Source of the DNA: JAPUDQ01 sp964532145
Lineage (GTDB): Bacteria > Patescibacteriota > Saccharimonadia > Saccharimonadales > Saccharimonadaceae
Reading direction: 5' to 3'
Assembly (NCBI GenBank): GCA_964532145.1
Contig: CAZHGM010000007.1
Span: 1-31,430, forward strand
DNA: 31,430 nucleotides
Part shown: piece by piece, positions 1 to 8,065 of the stretch
Layout of the letters: each line of letters begins with the position of its first letter
Numbering within the stretch: the stretch's first letter is position 1
The notes under the pieces: model-generated
What the model saw: the letters and a program-made list of their open reading frames with translations, nothing else
Told to the model about the DNA's origin: nothing
Database searches by the model: none
Made by a program: the position numbers and the translations under genes

Positions 1-121
1 AAAAAATCTAGGCGGGGAAATTCAAAAAGATAATCAAAGAATTGTTTTTCTGGCGAGGCGAGTTTCGCTCAGCTCTCGCGCTCAAATTCGGTTCGAACCT
101 GGTTGTAAAAATCAACCAGTA

Positions 122-160
122 AATACTACCTATCCTTCTGGATGGGTGGTATTTATTTGA
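122..160 (+). terminator. probable intrinsic terminator
   Basis: A 14-bp stem (122-135 with 140-153, two G-U pairs) closes a TTCT tetraloop and runs into an A/T-rich tail. The tail is not a clean U-run, so termination is likely but not certain. It would end a transcript entering from outside the window. Confidence 0.55.
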
Positions 161-261
161 ATATTAGTACGGGATGCGAACGGGCACAAAAGTCTTTGTT
201 CCCCGGCGCATTGCGAGATTAATCGAGCAAAGCGAATCCCTCTCCCAGCACAATAGCATTG

Positions 262-290
262 TCGACATTATCATGAGTTTTTGCTACAAT
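262..290 (+). promoter_or_regulatory. promoter of tRNA-Thr
   Basis: The -35 hexamer TCGACA (262-267) matches consensus in 5 of 6 positions. After 17 bp comes the -10 TACAAT (285-290), preceded by TGC, an extended -10. Predicted start is near 297, about 22 bp before the mature tRNA. Confidence 0.6.
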
Positions 291-318
291 TATCCTCTGT
301 AAATCATAGTATTTATGT

Positions 319-394
319 GCCGCGATAGCTCAGTTGGTAGAGCGCATCCATGGTAAGGATGAGGTCTCGGGTTCGACCCCCGATCGTGGCTCCA
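319..394 (+). tRNA. tRNA-Thr (anticodon GGT)
   Basis: A full cloverleaf folds. The acceptor stem is 319-325 with 384-390 and has one G-U pair. The D stem is 328-331 with 340-343. The anticodon stem is 345-349 with 357-361, and its loop presents GGT at 352-354. The T stem is 367-371 with 379-383 and has a TTCGACC loop. The discriminator is T391 and the CCA end (392-394) is encoded. GGT decodes ACC and ACT threonine codons. Confidence 0.95.
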
Positions 395-470
395 GAACCA
401 GATTTTAACAAAAACCAACAGATAAGAACAGAAGCGAAGTGAAAACCGAGCGACAATCATTTATATAGAG

Positions 471-476
471 TATTAT
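471..476 (+). promoter_or_regulatory. -10 element of the PspC gene, possibly leaderless
   Basis: TATTAT at 471-476 ends exactly seven bases before the ATG at 483, so the predicted first transcribed base is the A of the start codon. No Shine-Dalgarno sequence precedes the gene. The transcription start is inferred from spacing only. Confidence 0.4.
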
Positions 477-482
477 AAATAC

Positions 483-674
483 ATGAAACGTTTATATCGT
501 TCCGAAGCTGATCGAATGGTAGCCGGAGTATGCGGCGGGTTAGCTAAATATTTTAAAATCGATCCTGTTATTGTGAGGTTGATATTTTTCATCCTTCTAC
601 TGCCAGGTGGACTGCCGGGTTTTATCCCGTATGTTGCCATGTGGATCATTGTCCCGACAAAAAGCAGTTTGTAG
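483..674 (+). CDS. PspC-domain small membrane protein
   Basis: This 63-residue protein is a bare PspC domain. It opens with KRLYRSEADRMVAGVCGG, the family's characteristic start, followed by LAKYFKIDPVIVRL and one hydrophobic helix at about residues 33-57. PspC proteins are small inner-membrane proteins linked to the phage-shock and envelope-stress response in proteobacteria. Single-domain forms are common in other bacteria and their role is poorly defined. No pspA or pspB is nearby. It lies between tRNA-Thr and rpmG with no Shine-Dalgarno, and a -10 element at 471-476 suggests a leaderless mRNA. Family assignment is secure; function beyond an envelope role is not. Confidence 0.88.
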   Translation: MKRLYRSEADRMVAGVCGGLAKYFKIDPVIVRLIFFILLLPGGLPGFIPYVAMWIIVPTKSSL

Positions 675-709
675 CGATTAAACCCCTTTACTAACAGATC
701 AGTTTCTGC

Positions 710-715
710 TACAGT
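710..715 (+). promoter_or_regulatory. extended -10 element of rpmG
   Basis: TGC followed by TACAGT (710-715) gives a predicted start near 722, only about six bases before the rpmG ATG. No Shine-Dalgarno fits in so short a leader. The same TGC-TACAGT string precedes cyoA. Confidence 0.45.
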
Positions 716-727
716 AGACATCTAGTT

Positions 728-937
728 ATGGCAAAGAATACGAAGACAAAGCGGAAAATCGTTGGCCTCGTCAGCAAAGCCTCAGGTCACCGCACATACT
801 ACACCAAGAAAAACACGATGAACACATCGGGTAAATTAACGCTGAAAAAATACGACCCAGTCACACGTAAACACGAAATTTACGAAGAGACCAAGAAATC
901 TCTTGGCCGCAACGAAGTCAAAGCGCGCAAATCATAG
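728..937 (+). CDS. rpmG: 50S ribosomal protein bL33
   Basis: The 69-residue basic protein matches bL33. It has an MAKNTKTKRKIVGLVS start, the S-G-H-x-YYTKKN segment and the signature LTLKKYDPVTRKHEIYEETK. It is about 15 residues longer than many bL33 proteins, mostly from a basic tail (GRNEVKARKS). The zinc-binding cysteine pairs of some bL33 paralogues are absent, so this is the C-minus form. bL33 sits near the E site of the large subunit. The gene stands alone rather than beside secE, where it often lies in other bacteria; secE-nusG is 15 kb away in this window. Confidence 0.93.
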   Translation: MAKNTKTKRKIVGLVSKASGHRTYYTKKNTMNTSGKLTLKKYDPVTRKHEIYEETKKSLGRNEVKARKS

Positions 938-993
938 GCCGCTTACGGACGGAAAAGTACCACAGCTTTTGTACTTGAGGTACTAAATAGGAT

Positions 994-2799
994 ATGGCAA
1001 AACCGAAAAAGATAGCACTAGGAGCATATCTTCGCGGTATTTTTACAGCCGCGGCGATGAGCTTTCGAATTGCACCCGGCGCAGTAGGGTTCAAACTCGC
1101 TGGCTCAATCTTCAATGCCGTATTACCTATTGTCACCACATACTTCGCCGCCAAAGCGACGACTGAACTTGCGGCGGCGTTCGGGGGCGATGAAGCTGCC
1201 GGAACACGAGCGCTCATGTATATTGTGATTAGTGTATTACTCGGACTGTTCTCGGTAATCTGGAACGGTATTGACCGATACATCCAGGCTCTTTTACGCT
1301 ATAAAGTCGAGTCAATCATGAGTGATACGATGTACGAACGATTTTTGTCGCTAGAGTTTTGGCGCTACGAAGACAAAGATACTATCAACACCTATGACAA
1401 GGCTCAGCAATTCGCCAGGTTTTATGCCTATGTATTTGACCGGTTGTCATCGCTCGTCTCACAACTGATTGCGCTCGCCGCATCCATCATCGCGCTTGTT
1501 ATATTTGTGCCCTGGATTGCATTAGTCGTGTTACTCGCTCTCGTGCCGGGTATGTATTTTCAGTTTAAACTGTCACGACTTCAAATTAACCACTGGAATA
1601 AAAATCTCTCGATACGCAGAGCAAAGAGCTTTATCGAGTGGAATTTGTTGCAACCAGATGCAATCACTGAGCTTCGCGTCAATGGCCTCGTACGGCATTT
1701 TCTTGATCTTCGGAACGGTTATAGGGAACGTGATGAACGGCAGCGTTTGAATTTCGAACGGAGATACATTGGCCGAGGGCTTATCTCTGATTCGCTTGAA
1801 AGTGCCGCCGAGCTCATAAGTCTGGTATGGATTACACTGCAGATTATTGCCAAGGAGCAACCGATTGGACAATTTGTGTATGTTCAGCAACTTGTATCGC
1901 GCGCAATTGGTTCGGCCAATGATTTTATCTCTACACTCAGTGGGATGGACGAAGAAATAGCGCAGTTGTTTGATTATCAAAAATTTATGGAATATCCTAT
2001 GTCAAGTTCGCGGTCAGTAACGATTACATCAGCACCTCGTGAAATTTCACTACGTAATGTTTCGTTTACCTACTATGGCAGTGATAAACCGGTGCTAAAA
2101 AACGTCTCGCTTGACATCAAAGCAGGGTCACATATTGCCATAGTTGGCGAAAATGGTGCGGGCAAAAGCACACTCATAAAATTATTACTGGGACTATACC
2201 CACCGAGCAAGGGTATAATAACGGTTGATTCCTACGACCTTTCTGTAGTTGACATCGATTCATGGCATAGATTCGTGACAGTGTTACAGCAGGAATTCCA
2301 GCAATATAGTTTTGCAACCGTTCGTGATAATGTTTATTTTGGTGATGTTTCATCCCCTCGAGACTCAGTGCGCTACGAGCGTGCCGTTCACGACGCCGAG
2401 GCTGCCGAGTTTATCAAAAAACTTCCTCATAATGATGATACCCTGCCATCAAAGTGGATGGGTGACGATGACGATAATGAGAAGGGCACTAATCTTTCTG
2501 GCGGGCAGTGGCAACGGTTGGCTCTGGCGCGAAGTTTTTATCGTAATGCACCAATTATTATTCTTGATGAACCAACGAGTGCAATTGATGCATTGGCCGA
2601 GTCAAAAATTTTCCGACGTCTTTTTGCTACAAAACATAAGACTATCATCACTATCAGCCATCGATTAAACACTGTCCGTCAAGCCGATATAATATATGTG
2701 TTGGAAAACGGCAGAATCGTCCAATCTGGCACTCACGATGAGCTTATCAAGAAGAGATCGGCCTATTATCGACTATTTGAATCACAGCTCAGTGACTGA
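994..2799 (+). CDS. ABC exporter, fused permease and ATPase (half-transporter)
   Basis: The 601-residue protein joins an N-terminal six-helix exporter membrane domain (about 1-330) to an ATP-binding domain (about 345-600). The ATPase carries a Walker A GENGAGKST near residues 383-392, a Q-loop (VLQQEF), the signature LSGGQWQRLALARS near 500, Walker B IIILDEPTSAID near 520-530 and the H-loop ITISHR. It would act as a homodimer or heterodimer. Substrate cannot be told from sequence; lipid, peptide and drug exporters share this layout. No partner half-transporter lies next to it. Its 3' end overlaps the convergent gene at 2782-3450 by 18 bp. An acidic insert (MGDDDDNEKGTN) just before the signature motif is unusual. 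Confidence 0.93.
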   Translation: MAKPKKIALGAYLRGIFTAAAMSFRIAPGAVGFKLAGSIFNAVLPIVTTYFAAKATTELAAAFGGDEAAGTRALMYIVISVLLGLFSVIWNGIDRYIQALLRYKVESIMSDTMYERFLSLEFWRYEDKDTINTYDKAQQFARFYAYVFDRLSSLVSQLIALAASIIALVIFVPWIALVVLLALVPGMYFQFKLSRLQINHWNKNLSIRRAKSFIEWNLLQPDAITELRVNGLVRHFLDLRNGYRERDERQRLNFERRYIGRGLISDSLESAAELISLVWITLQIIAKEQPIGQFVYVQQLVSRAIGSANDFISTLSGMDEEIAQLFDYQKFMEYPMSSSRSVTITSAPREISLRNVSFTYYGSDKPVLKNVSLDIKAGSHIAIVGENGAGKSTLIKLLLGLYPPSKGIITVDSYDLSVVDIDSWHRFVTVLQQEFQQYSFATVRDNVYFGDVSSPRDSVRYERAVHDAEAAEFIKKLPHNDDTLPSKWMGDDDDNEKGTNLSGGQWQRLALARSFYRNAPIIILDEPTSAIDALAESKIFRRLFATKHKTIITISHRLNTVRQADIIYVLENGRIVQSGTHDELIKKRSAYYRLFESQLSD

Positions 2800-3450
2800 C
2801 GACGTTGACCCGTCGAGTTCTCCCGCCAACCAAATGCCAGCTTTTAGCATTGACTCGATGTGTTTGAGTGTCGGTGAGCGTGTTGGCAGGTACACTATTA
2901 ACGTATCTTGCACAACTTCGTAATCAAATGTTGAAAAATGATGCCCGAGTACGCTTGCTGTGCCCGGATCAAGCAATCGAAACGCTGCATCGCTATGCTG
3001 GAGCGAAGCATACACACTAAATTTCGAAGAAAATGCGTGGTCGTACTCCTGCAGGGCAGTGCCCTCAAACCGATGGAGATGTGACAATCGCGCAACAATC
3101 GATGCTGAAATCAGCGGATCATAACGGGTGGAGTTTAGCAGCATATGTACCGGTGATGGCGATTTCAGGTCCAGCTGAAGCACAAGCCATGTATATGATT
3201 TTGACGGCTTATCCGGAAAAGAAATCGTATCAGTTCGCTCAAGCAATATGACATCCCGCCTCCCAACTGTGCCCACGCAGTAATGTTTGTCAATATGTGA
3301 GGGCGAAAGCGTAAACCCTCGTACCATCTGATGCTCATCGGCGTGTTGTGATACATAGCCAAAATAAACCATATCATAGAGCTTGCAGGCAGCTTTGAAT
3401 GTCTTTTTTGTTTTGGCGGCGTGCAAAAACTGTACTCCAAGACCCGCCAT
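2782..3450 (-). CDS. hypothetical protein, last gene of the alpha-glucan operon
   Basis: This 222-residue protein is not recognised. It is soluble in appearance, with no signal peptide or membrane helix. Histidine-containing segments are scattered through it (SQHADEHQMVRG, LSHLHRFEG, LGHHFSTFDYEV) but form no known catalytic motif. It starts 3 bp after the GH57 gene ends, and the two upstream genes overlap, so it is almost certainly cotranscribed with GT4 and GH57. That context suggests a role in handling a storage or surface glucan, but this is guilt by association. Its stop lies 18 bp inside the 3' end of the ABC exporter gene on the other strand. Confidence 0.75.
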   Translation of the reverse strand: MAGLGVQFLHAAKTKKTFKAACKLYDMVYFGYVSQHADEHQMVRGFTLSPSHIDKHYCVGTVGRRDVILLERTDTISFPDKPSKSYTWLVLQLDLKSPSPVHMLLNSTRYDPLISASIVARLSHLHRFEGTALQEYDHAFSSKFSVYASLQHSDAAFRLLDPGTASVLGHHFSTFDYEVVQDTLIVYLPTRSPTLKHIESMLKAGIWLAGELDGSTSSVTEL

Positions 3451-3453
3451 GAC

Positions 3454-4662
3454 TTATAGATGCCCCTTGTGATGTTCCAGTATTCGCCACCGGACATCTC
3501 TGACCGCATTCATAAAATACATAAATGCATCGTAGGGTGACGTGTAAGGACTAAAATACGCATGGACATCACCGTCACTAGAGTATTTTGTACTCATGTA
3601 ATAGACATGATCAGAAGTTTGCAGCTTGCGCCAATCCTCAATCAGCACTTCATCACCACTCATGATGACAGCAGGTTCTAGCTTGTAAAGATGACGCAAT
3701 GCTTCCTGTTGCATCGCGTTGCCGAGCCACGCGCTTAGGTCACGTTCGCTATCTGCCCAAGTCACTGTGTACGGCATTGAGACCGTATCCTTAACGTCTC
3801 GATCTGCCGCCTCAGTTACTGTTGCAAAATCATAGCTGTCGCGTGAAGCGATAGTACTGACAAATGATTTCATAAAATCAAATACACCAGTATCGGCCCA
3901 TTGATGCTCACCAAATGTTTCATAATCCATGAACAAGTTGACGACCTGCTCATCGCCTTGTGGCAGCCAGCTAAGATATTTATCAACCGTCAATGGCCAC
4001 TCATTCCATTGTCGGTTCGAGAAACGAAATGCAATATCGTCACTCAATCGATAATTTTTGAGTAGAAGTTTCGCGCGGGATACTTTTGGCGGCATATATA
4101 CGTAGTTTGCACTGCGCCAGCCGAGCACAGGTTCCCACCCCTCAGCAAGAATCGCTTTGTACCCCGCTGCATCGGCCCATTGTCCAACCTCATCGTAGTA
4201 GGCCAGTTCTGTGTTGCGGAATGCAGTTGGTACAACGCCGAACTCTTCTTTGATACGCGCCGTGTGCTTCTTGACCTGCCTAATAAATTCATCACGGCTG
4301 TAAAAGAATGCGAGTGAGTGGTGATAGGTTTCGGCAACGACTTCAACTCGGCCGGTAGCGATGAGTTTCTTAAAGCTTTCAAGTACTTCGGGCGCCCAGG
4401 TTTTACACTGATCAATAAACACGCCCGTAATACTAACACTCAGCCTAAAATCAGGATGTTTTTCGAGTAGCTCAAGCAACATGGCATTGGTAGGAAGATA
4501 GGACTTCTCAGCAACTTTGCGGAGGATTGACGCGTTTGTTGCATGATGTTCGACATTTCGGTTCGAAAAATAATCGTGATCGTACCCCGCAGCAAAAATG
4601 CTGTAGGGACGCAAGCGATACGGCTGATGCACATGCAAGTATAGTACAATCGATGTCTTCAC
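3454..4662 (-). CDS. glycoside hydrolase family 57 (alpha-amylase or branching-enzyme-like)
   Basis: The 402-residue protein carries GH57 motifs in order. Motif 1 is LHVHQPYR (H10, H12). Motif 2 is VEVVAETYHHSLAFF (about 107-120). Motif 3 is FRNTELAYYDE, with candidate nucleophile E152. Motif 4 is MDYETFG, with candidate acid D246. GH57 enzymes are retaining (beta/alpha)7-barrel enzymes acting on alpha-glucans: alpha-amylase, 4-alpha-glucanotransferase, amylopullulanase and glycogen branching enzyme. About 400 residues fits the single-domain alpha-amylase-like subgroup rather than the larger branching enzymes. No signal peptide is seen, so it is cytoplasmic. It overlaps the upstream GT4 gene by 4 bp (ATGA), indicating translational coupling. 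Exact specificity is open. Confidence 0.9.
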   Translation of the reverse strand: MKTSIVLYLHVHQPYRLRPYSIFAAGYDHDYFSNRNVEHHATNASILRKVAEKSYLPTNAMLLELLEKHPDFRLSVSITGVFIDQCKTWAPEVLESFKKLIATGRVEVVAETYHHSLAFFYSRDEFIRQVKKHTARIKEEFGVVPTAFRNTELAYYDEVGQWADAAGYKAILAEGWEPVLGWRSANYVYMPPKVSRAKLLLKNYRLSDDIAFRFSNRQWNEWPLTVDKYLSWLPQGDEQVVNLFMDYETFGEHQWADTGVFDFMKSFVSTIASRDSYDFATVTEAADRDVKDTVSMPYTVTWADSERDLSAWLGNAMQQEALRHLYKLEPAVIMSGDEVLIEDWRKLQTSDHVYYMSTKYSSDGDVHAYFSPYTSPYDAFMYFMNAVRDVRWRILEHHKGHL

Positions 4663-5840
4663 GATGTCGCCCCAAGCTGTCGGTATTGGTCAAGGTAGCG
4701 TGATGCAATACCATGCCAATTCATAACGCTCACTTCCTGGGCCGCATGAATCTGCAAATGACGCGTTAGGGGCTTCGAGCTGGCCAGATTTATGAGGATA
4801 TCGGCCAGCCGTTCTTCATCCCAGTAGTCATATTTCACGCTATGGTGCAGAATTTCACCTGATCCAGTCTGATTCGTGACGACGATCGCACTGCCCGCCG
4901 CCGCTGCTTCGAGTGGTGCGATCCCAAACGGCTCACTCACAGAGCTCATCACAAACGCATCCGCCAACGAAAACAGGTCACGCTGGGCGCTGCCGCTCAC
5001 CCAGCCTGGTAATATGACACGGTCGGCTACACCTTGCTCAGCACTCAGTTCGATTAATTCATCACGGAGCTCCCCACTGCCGCCAATGATGAGTATAAGC
5101 CGAGAAAACCGTTTCGAGGCTTTTCCCATCGCGCGGATCAAGTGGGCAAAGCCTTTTTGGACGGTAAGCCTTCCCACTGCACCCACAACGTAGTAGCCCT
5201 CTTGTTTCATACGCGATACATAGCGATACGTATCGTGTACCTCAATATTTTTAAAGTCATCATAGTTTACGGTATTGTGAATAACCTCGATTTTATCAGC
5301 GGGGATGTGATATTCAGCCATGATAAGACGCTTTGTATAGTGGCTAATCGCAATAATCCGGTCTGCCATCATGAGCCCCATCGACTCGATGTCATGGATC
5401 AGAGGGTTGCCGTTTCTGCCTCCCGCCCGATCAAATTCGGTAGCATGTACATGAGCGATAAGCGGCTTCTGGAGAGCTTTTTTTAGTGTCATACCTGCTC
5501 GCAAGGTCAGCCAATCATGGGCATGAATAACATCCGGCTGATGCATGCGAGCTCTCGTCAAAGCAATTGAAGTATAGTGGTCATTAACCTCATGCAGCGC
5601 TCTTGGTTGCGCGGCCCAATCATCATAGACCCCAAACCCACCGCCTGGCCGCGGCGAGTTGGCTTCGATACCGATGATGTTCATGAACTTTTCAGCTTCT
5701 GGATGAGCAGCCACGTAGGGGAGGACGAAATCTATCGTCGCACCATGTTCGGCCAGCACCTTAGACATCTCGTAACAAACGACACCCATGCCGCCATTGA
5801 TATGCGGCGGCAGCTCCCACCCTAACATTAATATCCGCAT
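4659..5840 (-). CDS. GT4 glycosyltransferase, glycogen-synthase-like
   Basis: The 393-residue GT-B fold enzyme opens with MRILMLGWELPPHINGGMGV, the donor-side glycine loop typical of starch/glycogen-synthase-like GT4 and GT5 enzymes. It continues with HAHDWLTLRAGM, then GRLTVQKGF at the start of the nucleotide-sugar domain, and the E-x7-E motif in SEPFGIAPLEAAAAG. It probably transfers glucose from UDP- or ADP-glucose to an alpha-glucan. It is the first gene of the operon with GH57 and the unknown 222-aa protein, an arrangement seen for glucan metabolism in other bacteria and archaea. A promoter lies at 5891-5919. No glucose-1-phosphate nucleotidylyltransferase is in the window, so donor identity is inferred. 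Confidence 0.88.
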   Translation of the reverse strand: MRILMLGWELPPHINGGMGVVCYEMSKVLAEHGATIDFVLPYVAAHPEAEKFMNIIGIEANSPRPGGGFGVYDDWAAQPRALHEVNDHYTSIALTRARMHQPDVIHAHDWLTLRAGMTLKKALQKPLIAHVHATEFDRAGGRNGNPLIHDIESMGLMMADRIIAISHYTKRLIMAEYHIPADKIEVIHNTVNYDDFKNIEVHDTYRYVSRMKQEGYYVVGAVGRLTVQKGFAHLIRAMGKASKRFSRLILIIGGSGELRDELIELSAEQGVADRVILPGWVSGSAQRDLFSLADAFVMSSVSEPFGIAPLEAAAAGSAIVVTNQTGSGEILHHSVKYDYWDEERLADILINLASSKPLTRHLQIHAAQEVSVMNWHGIASRYLDQYRQLGATS

Positions 5841-5890
5841 CTGATATATATCTGAGCTGTCGTGGCTCGCCCTATGTTACTTATGGTTAT

Positions 5891-5919
5891 AGTATAGCCC
5901 CGAGGGTACTGCGACGCAA
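5891..5919 (-). promoter_or_regulatory. promoter of the GT4-GH57 operon
   Basis: On the minus strand, TTGCGT (5919-5914) and TATACT (5896-5891) are separated by 17 bp. The predicted start near 5884 gives a leader of about 44 nt. The -10 is strong and the -35 weak. Confidence 0.45.
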
Positions 5920-5928
5920 GTAAACAAC

Positions 5929-7110
5929 CTACCGTGCCTGGCGGCACACTGGGCAGGTATCTTCTCGACGCTCTTCACTTCGCCACGCTTGCCATGCGGC
6001 ATTCAACGGCAAAACATCTAGGTACCCGATAAAGTCAGCGCAACGACGAATTAAATGTCCGATATACCCGCTAATAAACACCCTCTTCCACTCGAGTAAC
6101 GCCCAGCGCTTACCGACAGGGATGACGACTGGGGGATTGTATGCCTCGTATGACGGCCGTGGCTCATGGTTCTTATGACGAATAATGTCATGCGATACGA
6201 AGTGCGCATCATGCAGTGCAGTCTGGGCAAGCCCAGAATGCGGGGTGGCGGCATTATCACCAATCACATAGGTATGGTCATTTACCATCATGTACTCATT
6301 CACAAGCACTTTTTTGTTCTTGGCCAAGGGAAAGTCATGTTCAAACAACGTGAAAAATGGATTATTCGTGACGCCCGACGTCCACACGACAGTTCGAGTG
6401 GGAAGTGACCGTCCGCTCACAAACACCTCATCGTCATCTTGCCACTCTACCTTTTCATTCGTCATCACACTCACGCCCAGGCGAGTGAGCCGATCGTGTA
6501 CCAGCCGACTTGCATCTTCACTCATGCGCGGTAAAACGCGGGGTGCGGCTTCAACCAGTTTTATTCGAATGCGACTATGGCGGATGGCATGTGCGTTAGC
6601 AATGTGGTTAATATAACTCATCAACGATGATGCCAGCTCAACACCAGTTGCACCAGCACCGACAATCACATATTGCTTATCGAGCCGACGTTCCGACACC
6701 ATCTCATCGTGAAGGTCTTTACGAAACCGCGTCACTTCATCCGATGATTTGATACCGTAGCTATATGTCTCAAGCCCTTTGATCCCAAAATAGCTCGTCA
6801 CTACGCCGAGCGCAAAAATCACCCTGTCAAACGAGTACTCCGTACCACTTACTCCACGGACCATCCGACGTACCGCATCATATCCATCAATCGTGTCTTG
6901 GACGAATCTCACCTTAGTACCGGAGAGGATATCATCAATCGGCACAAATGATTGCCGCCGCGACCCACCTGTTGCCACGGCATAGAGCGAGGGGTAATAG
7001 GTAAAGTGGTCCTTATCAGAGATTAACGTCACCGAAATCCCGCGCTGCCTAGCTAACAGCAATGCCGCTTTTATCCCTCCAAATCCACCGCCAACGATTA
7101 CGATACGCAT
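5929..7110 (-). CDS. ndh: type II NADH:quinone oxidoreductase (NDH-2)
   Basis: The 393-residue flavoprotein begins MRIVIVGGGFGG, the FAD dinucleotide-binding glycine motif (G7-G12). A second Rossmann motif, VIVGAGATGVELASSL, binds NADH. The C-terminal FAD-contact segment YVIGDNAATPHSGLAQTA completes the family pattern. NDH-2 oxidises NADH and reduces membrane quinone without pumping protons. The frame extends 19 codons upstream, but the ATG at 7110 places the FAD motif at the very N terminus and is preferred. The gene is divergent from cyoA across 47 bp, so the two ends of one respiratory chain are adjacent. The last residues contain a CPVC pair, unusual for NDH-2. Specificity within the sulfide:quinone reductase/NDH-2 superfamily is inferred. 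Confidence 0.9.
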   Translation of the reverse strand: MRIVIVGGGFGGIKAALLLARQRGISVTLISDKDHFTYYPSLYAVATGGSRRQSFVPIDDILSGTKVRFVQDTIDGYDAVRRMVRGVSGTEYSFDRVIFALGVVTSYFGIKGLETYSYGIKSSDEVTRFRKDLHDEMVSERRLDKQYVIVGAGATGVELASSLMSYINHIANAHAIRHSRIRIKLVEAAPRVLPRMSEDASRLVHDRLTRLGVSVMTNEKVEWQDDDEVFVSGRSLPTRTVVWTSGVTNNPFFTLFEHDFPLAKNKKVLVNEYMMVNDHTYVIGDNAATPHSGLAQTALHDAHFVSHDIIRHKNHEPRPSYEAYNPPVVIPVGKRWALLEWKRVFISGYIGHLIRRCADFIGYLDVLPLNAAWQAWRSEERREDTCPVCRQAR

Positions 7111-7118
7111 ACCTGACC

Positions 7119-7151
7119 ATGCTAGCAGATAACGCTTACGTATGCTACAGT
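7119..7151. promoter_or_regulatory. divergent promoters of ndh and cyoA, both near-leaderless
   Basis: On the plus strand, TGC-TACAGT (-10 at 7146-7151) predicts a start at 7158, exactly the first base of the cyoA ATG. On the minus strand, TGC-TAGCAT (-10 at 7124-7119) predicts a start at 7112, two bases before the ndh ATG. Clear -35 boxes are missing on both sides. The shared 47-bp gap could let one regulator control both genes, but no operator is obvious. Confidence 0.45.
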
Positions 7152-7157
7152 ACAGCC

Positions 7158-8063
7158 ATGAAGGCAAGGCATTATATTGTTGGCGGCATAATTTTGGGTG
7201 TACTTAGTCTTCTTGCCACAGCAATCGTTCATTTTGCTGCGCTTCCAGTGGTGCTTGAGCCATCCGGATCGGTTGCTATCCAACAACGTAACCTTTTCAT
7301 GTTTGCTCTTATTATCATGTCAACCGTGGCAATTCCTGTCTTTATTCTCCTCGTGATCATCAGCTGGAAATACCGGGCAGGCAATACAAAAGCCCGCTAC
7401 ACCCCAAAATGGAGTAGCAACCGCACGCTGGAAGCTGTCTGGTGGGTTATCCCTATTATGATTGTCGCTGTGTTGTCATGGGTATCCTGGCAGTCGTCAC
7501 ATCATCTTGACCCCTTCACGCCCATAGTGTCTCAAAAGCATACTGTCAAAATTCAGGTTGTTGCATTGCAATGGAAATGGCTGTTCATCTACCCGGAGTC
7601 TTCGGTCGCATCAGTCAATGAGCTCTATATTCCGGTAAACACACCGGTAGAATTCTCAATTGCCTCGGATGCGCCTATGAATTCGTTTTGGATTCCGGAA
7701 CTTGGCGGTCAAATTTATGCAATGAATGGCATGGACACCAAGCTTCATCTTATCGCTGACAAAACGGGGATATTTCGTGGTATGTCTTCAAATATCAGCG
7801 GCGAAGGCTTTGCTGATATGAATTTCCTTGTATATGCCGTTGAGGAGGCGGTTTTTATGCCAACGCTAATGGAAAAATCTAATGGTAAAGATAGCCTCAC
7901 ACTGACGAGTTATGCAAGTTTAGCCGAGCCGAATGTCCTGACTGAACCACAATGGTACAAGGCACCTGACATGACACTATTTCAGTCAGTTATTGACAAG
8001 TATGCATTGCCTCACTCGGTTGATCCGGAATATACTGACACTATAGACAAAGGAGGACACTAA
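7158..8063 (+). CDS. cyoA: cytochrome bo3 quinol oxidase subunit II
   Basis: The 301-residue protein has two N-terminal membrane helices (about 5-28 and 43-65), then a periplasmic cupredoxin domain. The domain contains the CyoA-like stretch MNSFWIPELGGQIYAMNGM followed by LHLIADKTGIFRG. The paired cysteines and methionine that bind CuA in cytochrome c oxidases are absent, as expected for a quinol oxidase. The C terminus (WYKAPDMTLFQSVIDKYALP) matches the CyoA tail. No lipobox cysteine is seen, unlike the E. coli protein. An earlier in-frame ATG (7062) would overlap ndh, so the ATG at 7158 is chosen, supported by its -10 element. It ends 2 bp before cyoB. Confidence 0.93.
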   Translation: MKARHYIVGGIILGVLSLLATAIVHFAALPVVLEPSGSVAIQQRNLFMFALIIMSTVAIPVFILLVIISWKYRAGNTKARYTPKWSSNRTLEAVWWVIPIMIVAVLSWVSWQSSHHLDPFTPIVSQKHTVKIQVVALQWKWLFIYPESSVASVNELYIPVNTPVEFSIASDAPMNSFWIPELGGQIYAMNGMDTKLHLIADKTGIFRGMSSNISGEGFADMNFLVYAVEEAVFMPTLMEKSNGKDSLTLTSYASLAEPNVLTEPQWYKAPDMTLFQSVIDKYALPHSVDPEYTDTIDKGGH

Positions 8064-8065
8064 TC

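Larger units (their letters stand above)
1..318. other. intergenic region without a recognisable gene
   Basis: No credible coding region is visible. A short frame ending at 122 is open for only about 36 codons and has no ATG. The stretch contains a 7-bp hairpin (99-105 with 113-119), the stronger hairpin at 122-153 and the promoter in front of tRNA-Thr. Short pieces around 88-98 and 227-246 resemble tRNA T-arms but do not fold into a tRNA. Confidence 0.5.

Noticed and set aside
12..122. Short open frame at the window start
   Set aside because: Only about 36 codons between stops, no ATG, no Shine-Dalgarno. A stop at 9-11 excludes the end of a longer gene in this frame.
994..2799. Bacteriocin or lantibiotic export locus
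   Set aside because: The exporter has no peptidase domain and there is no precursor-like small gene beside it.
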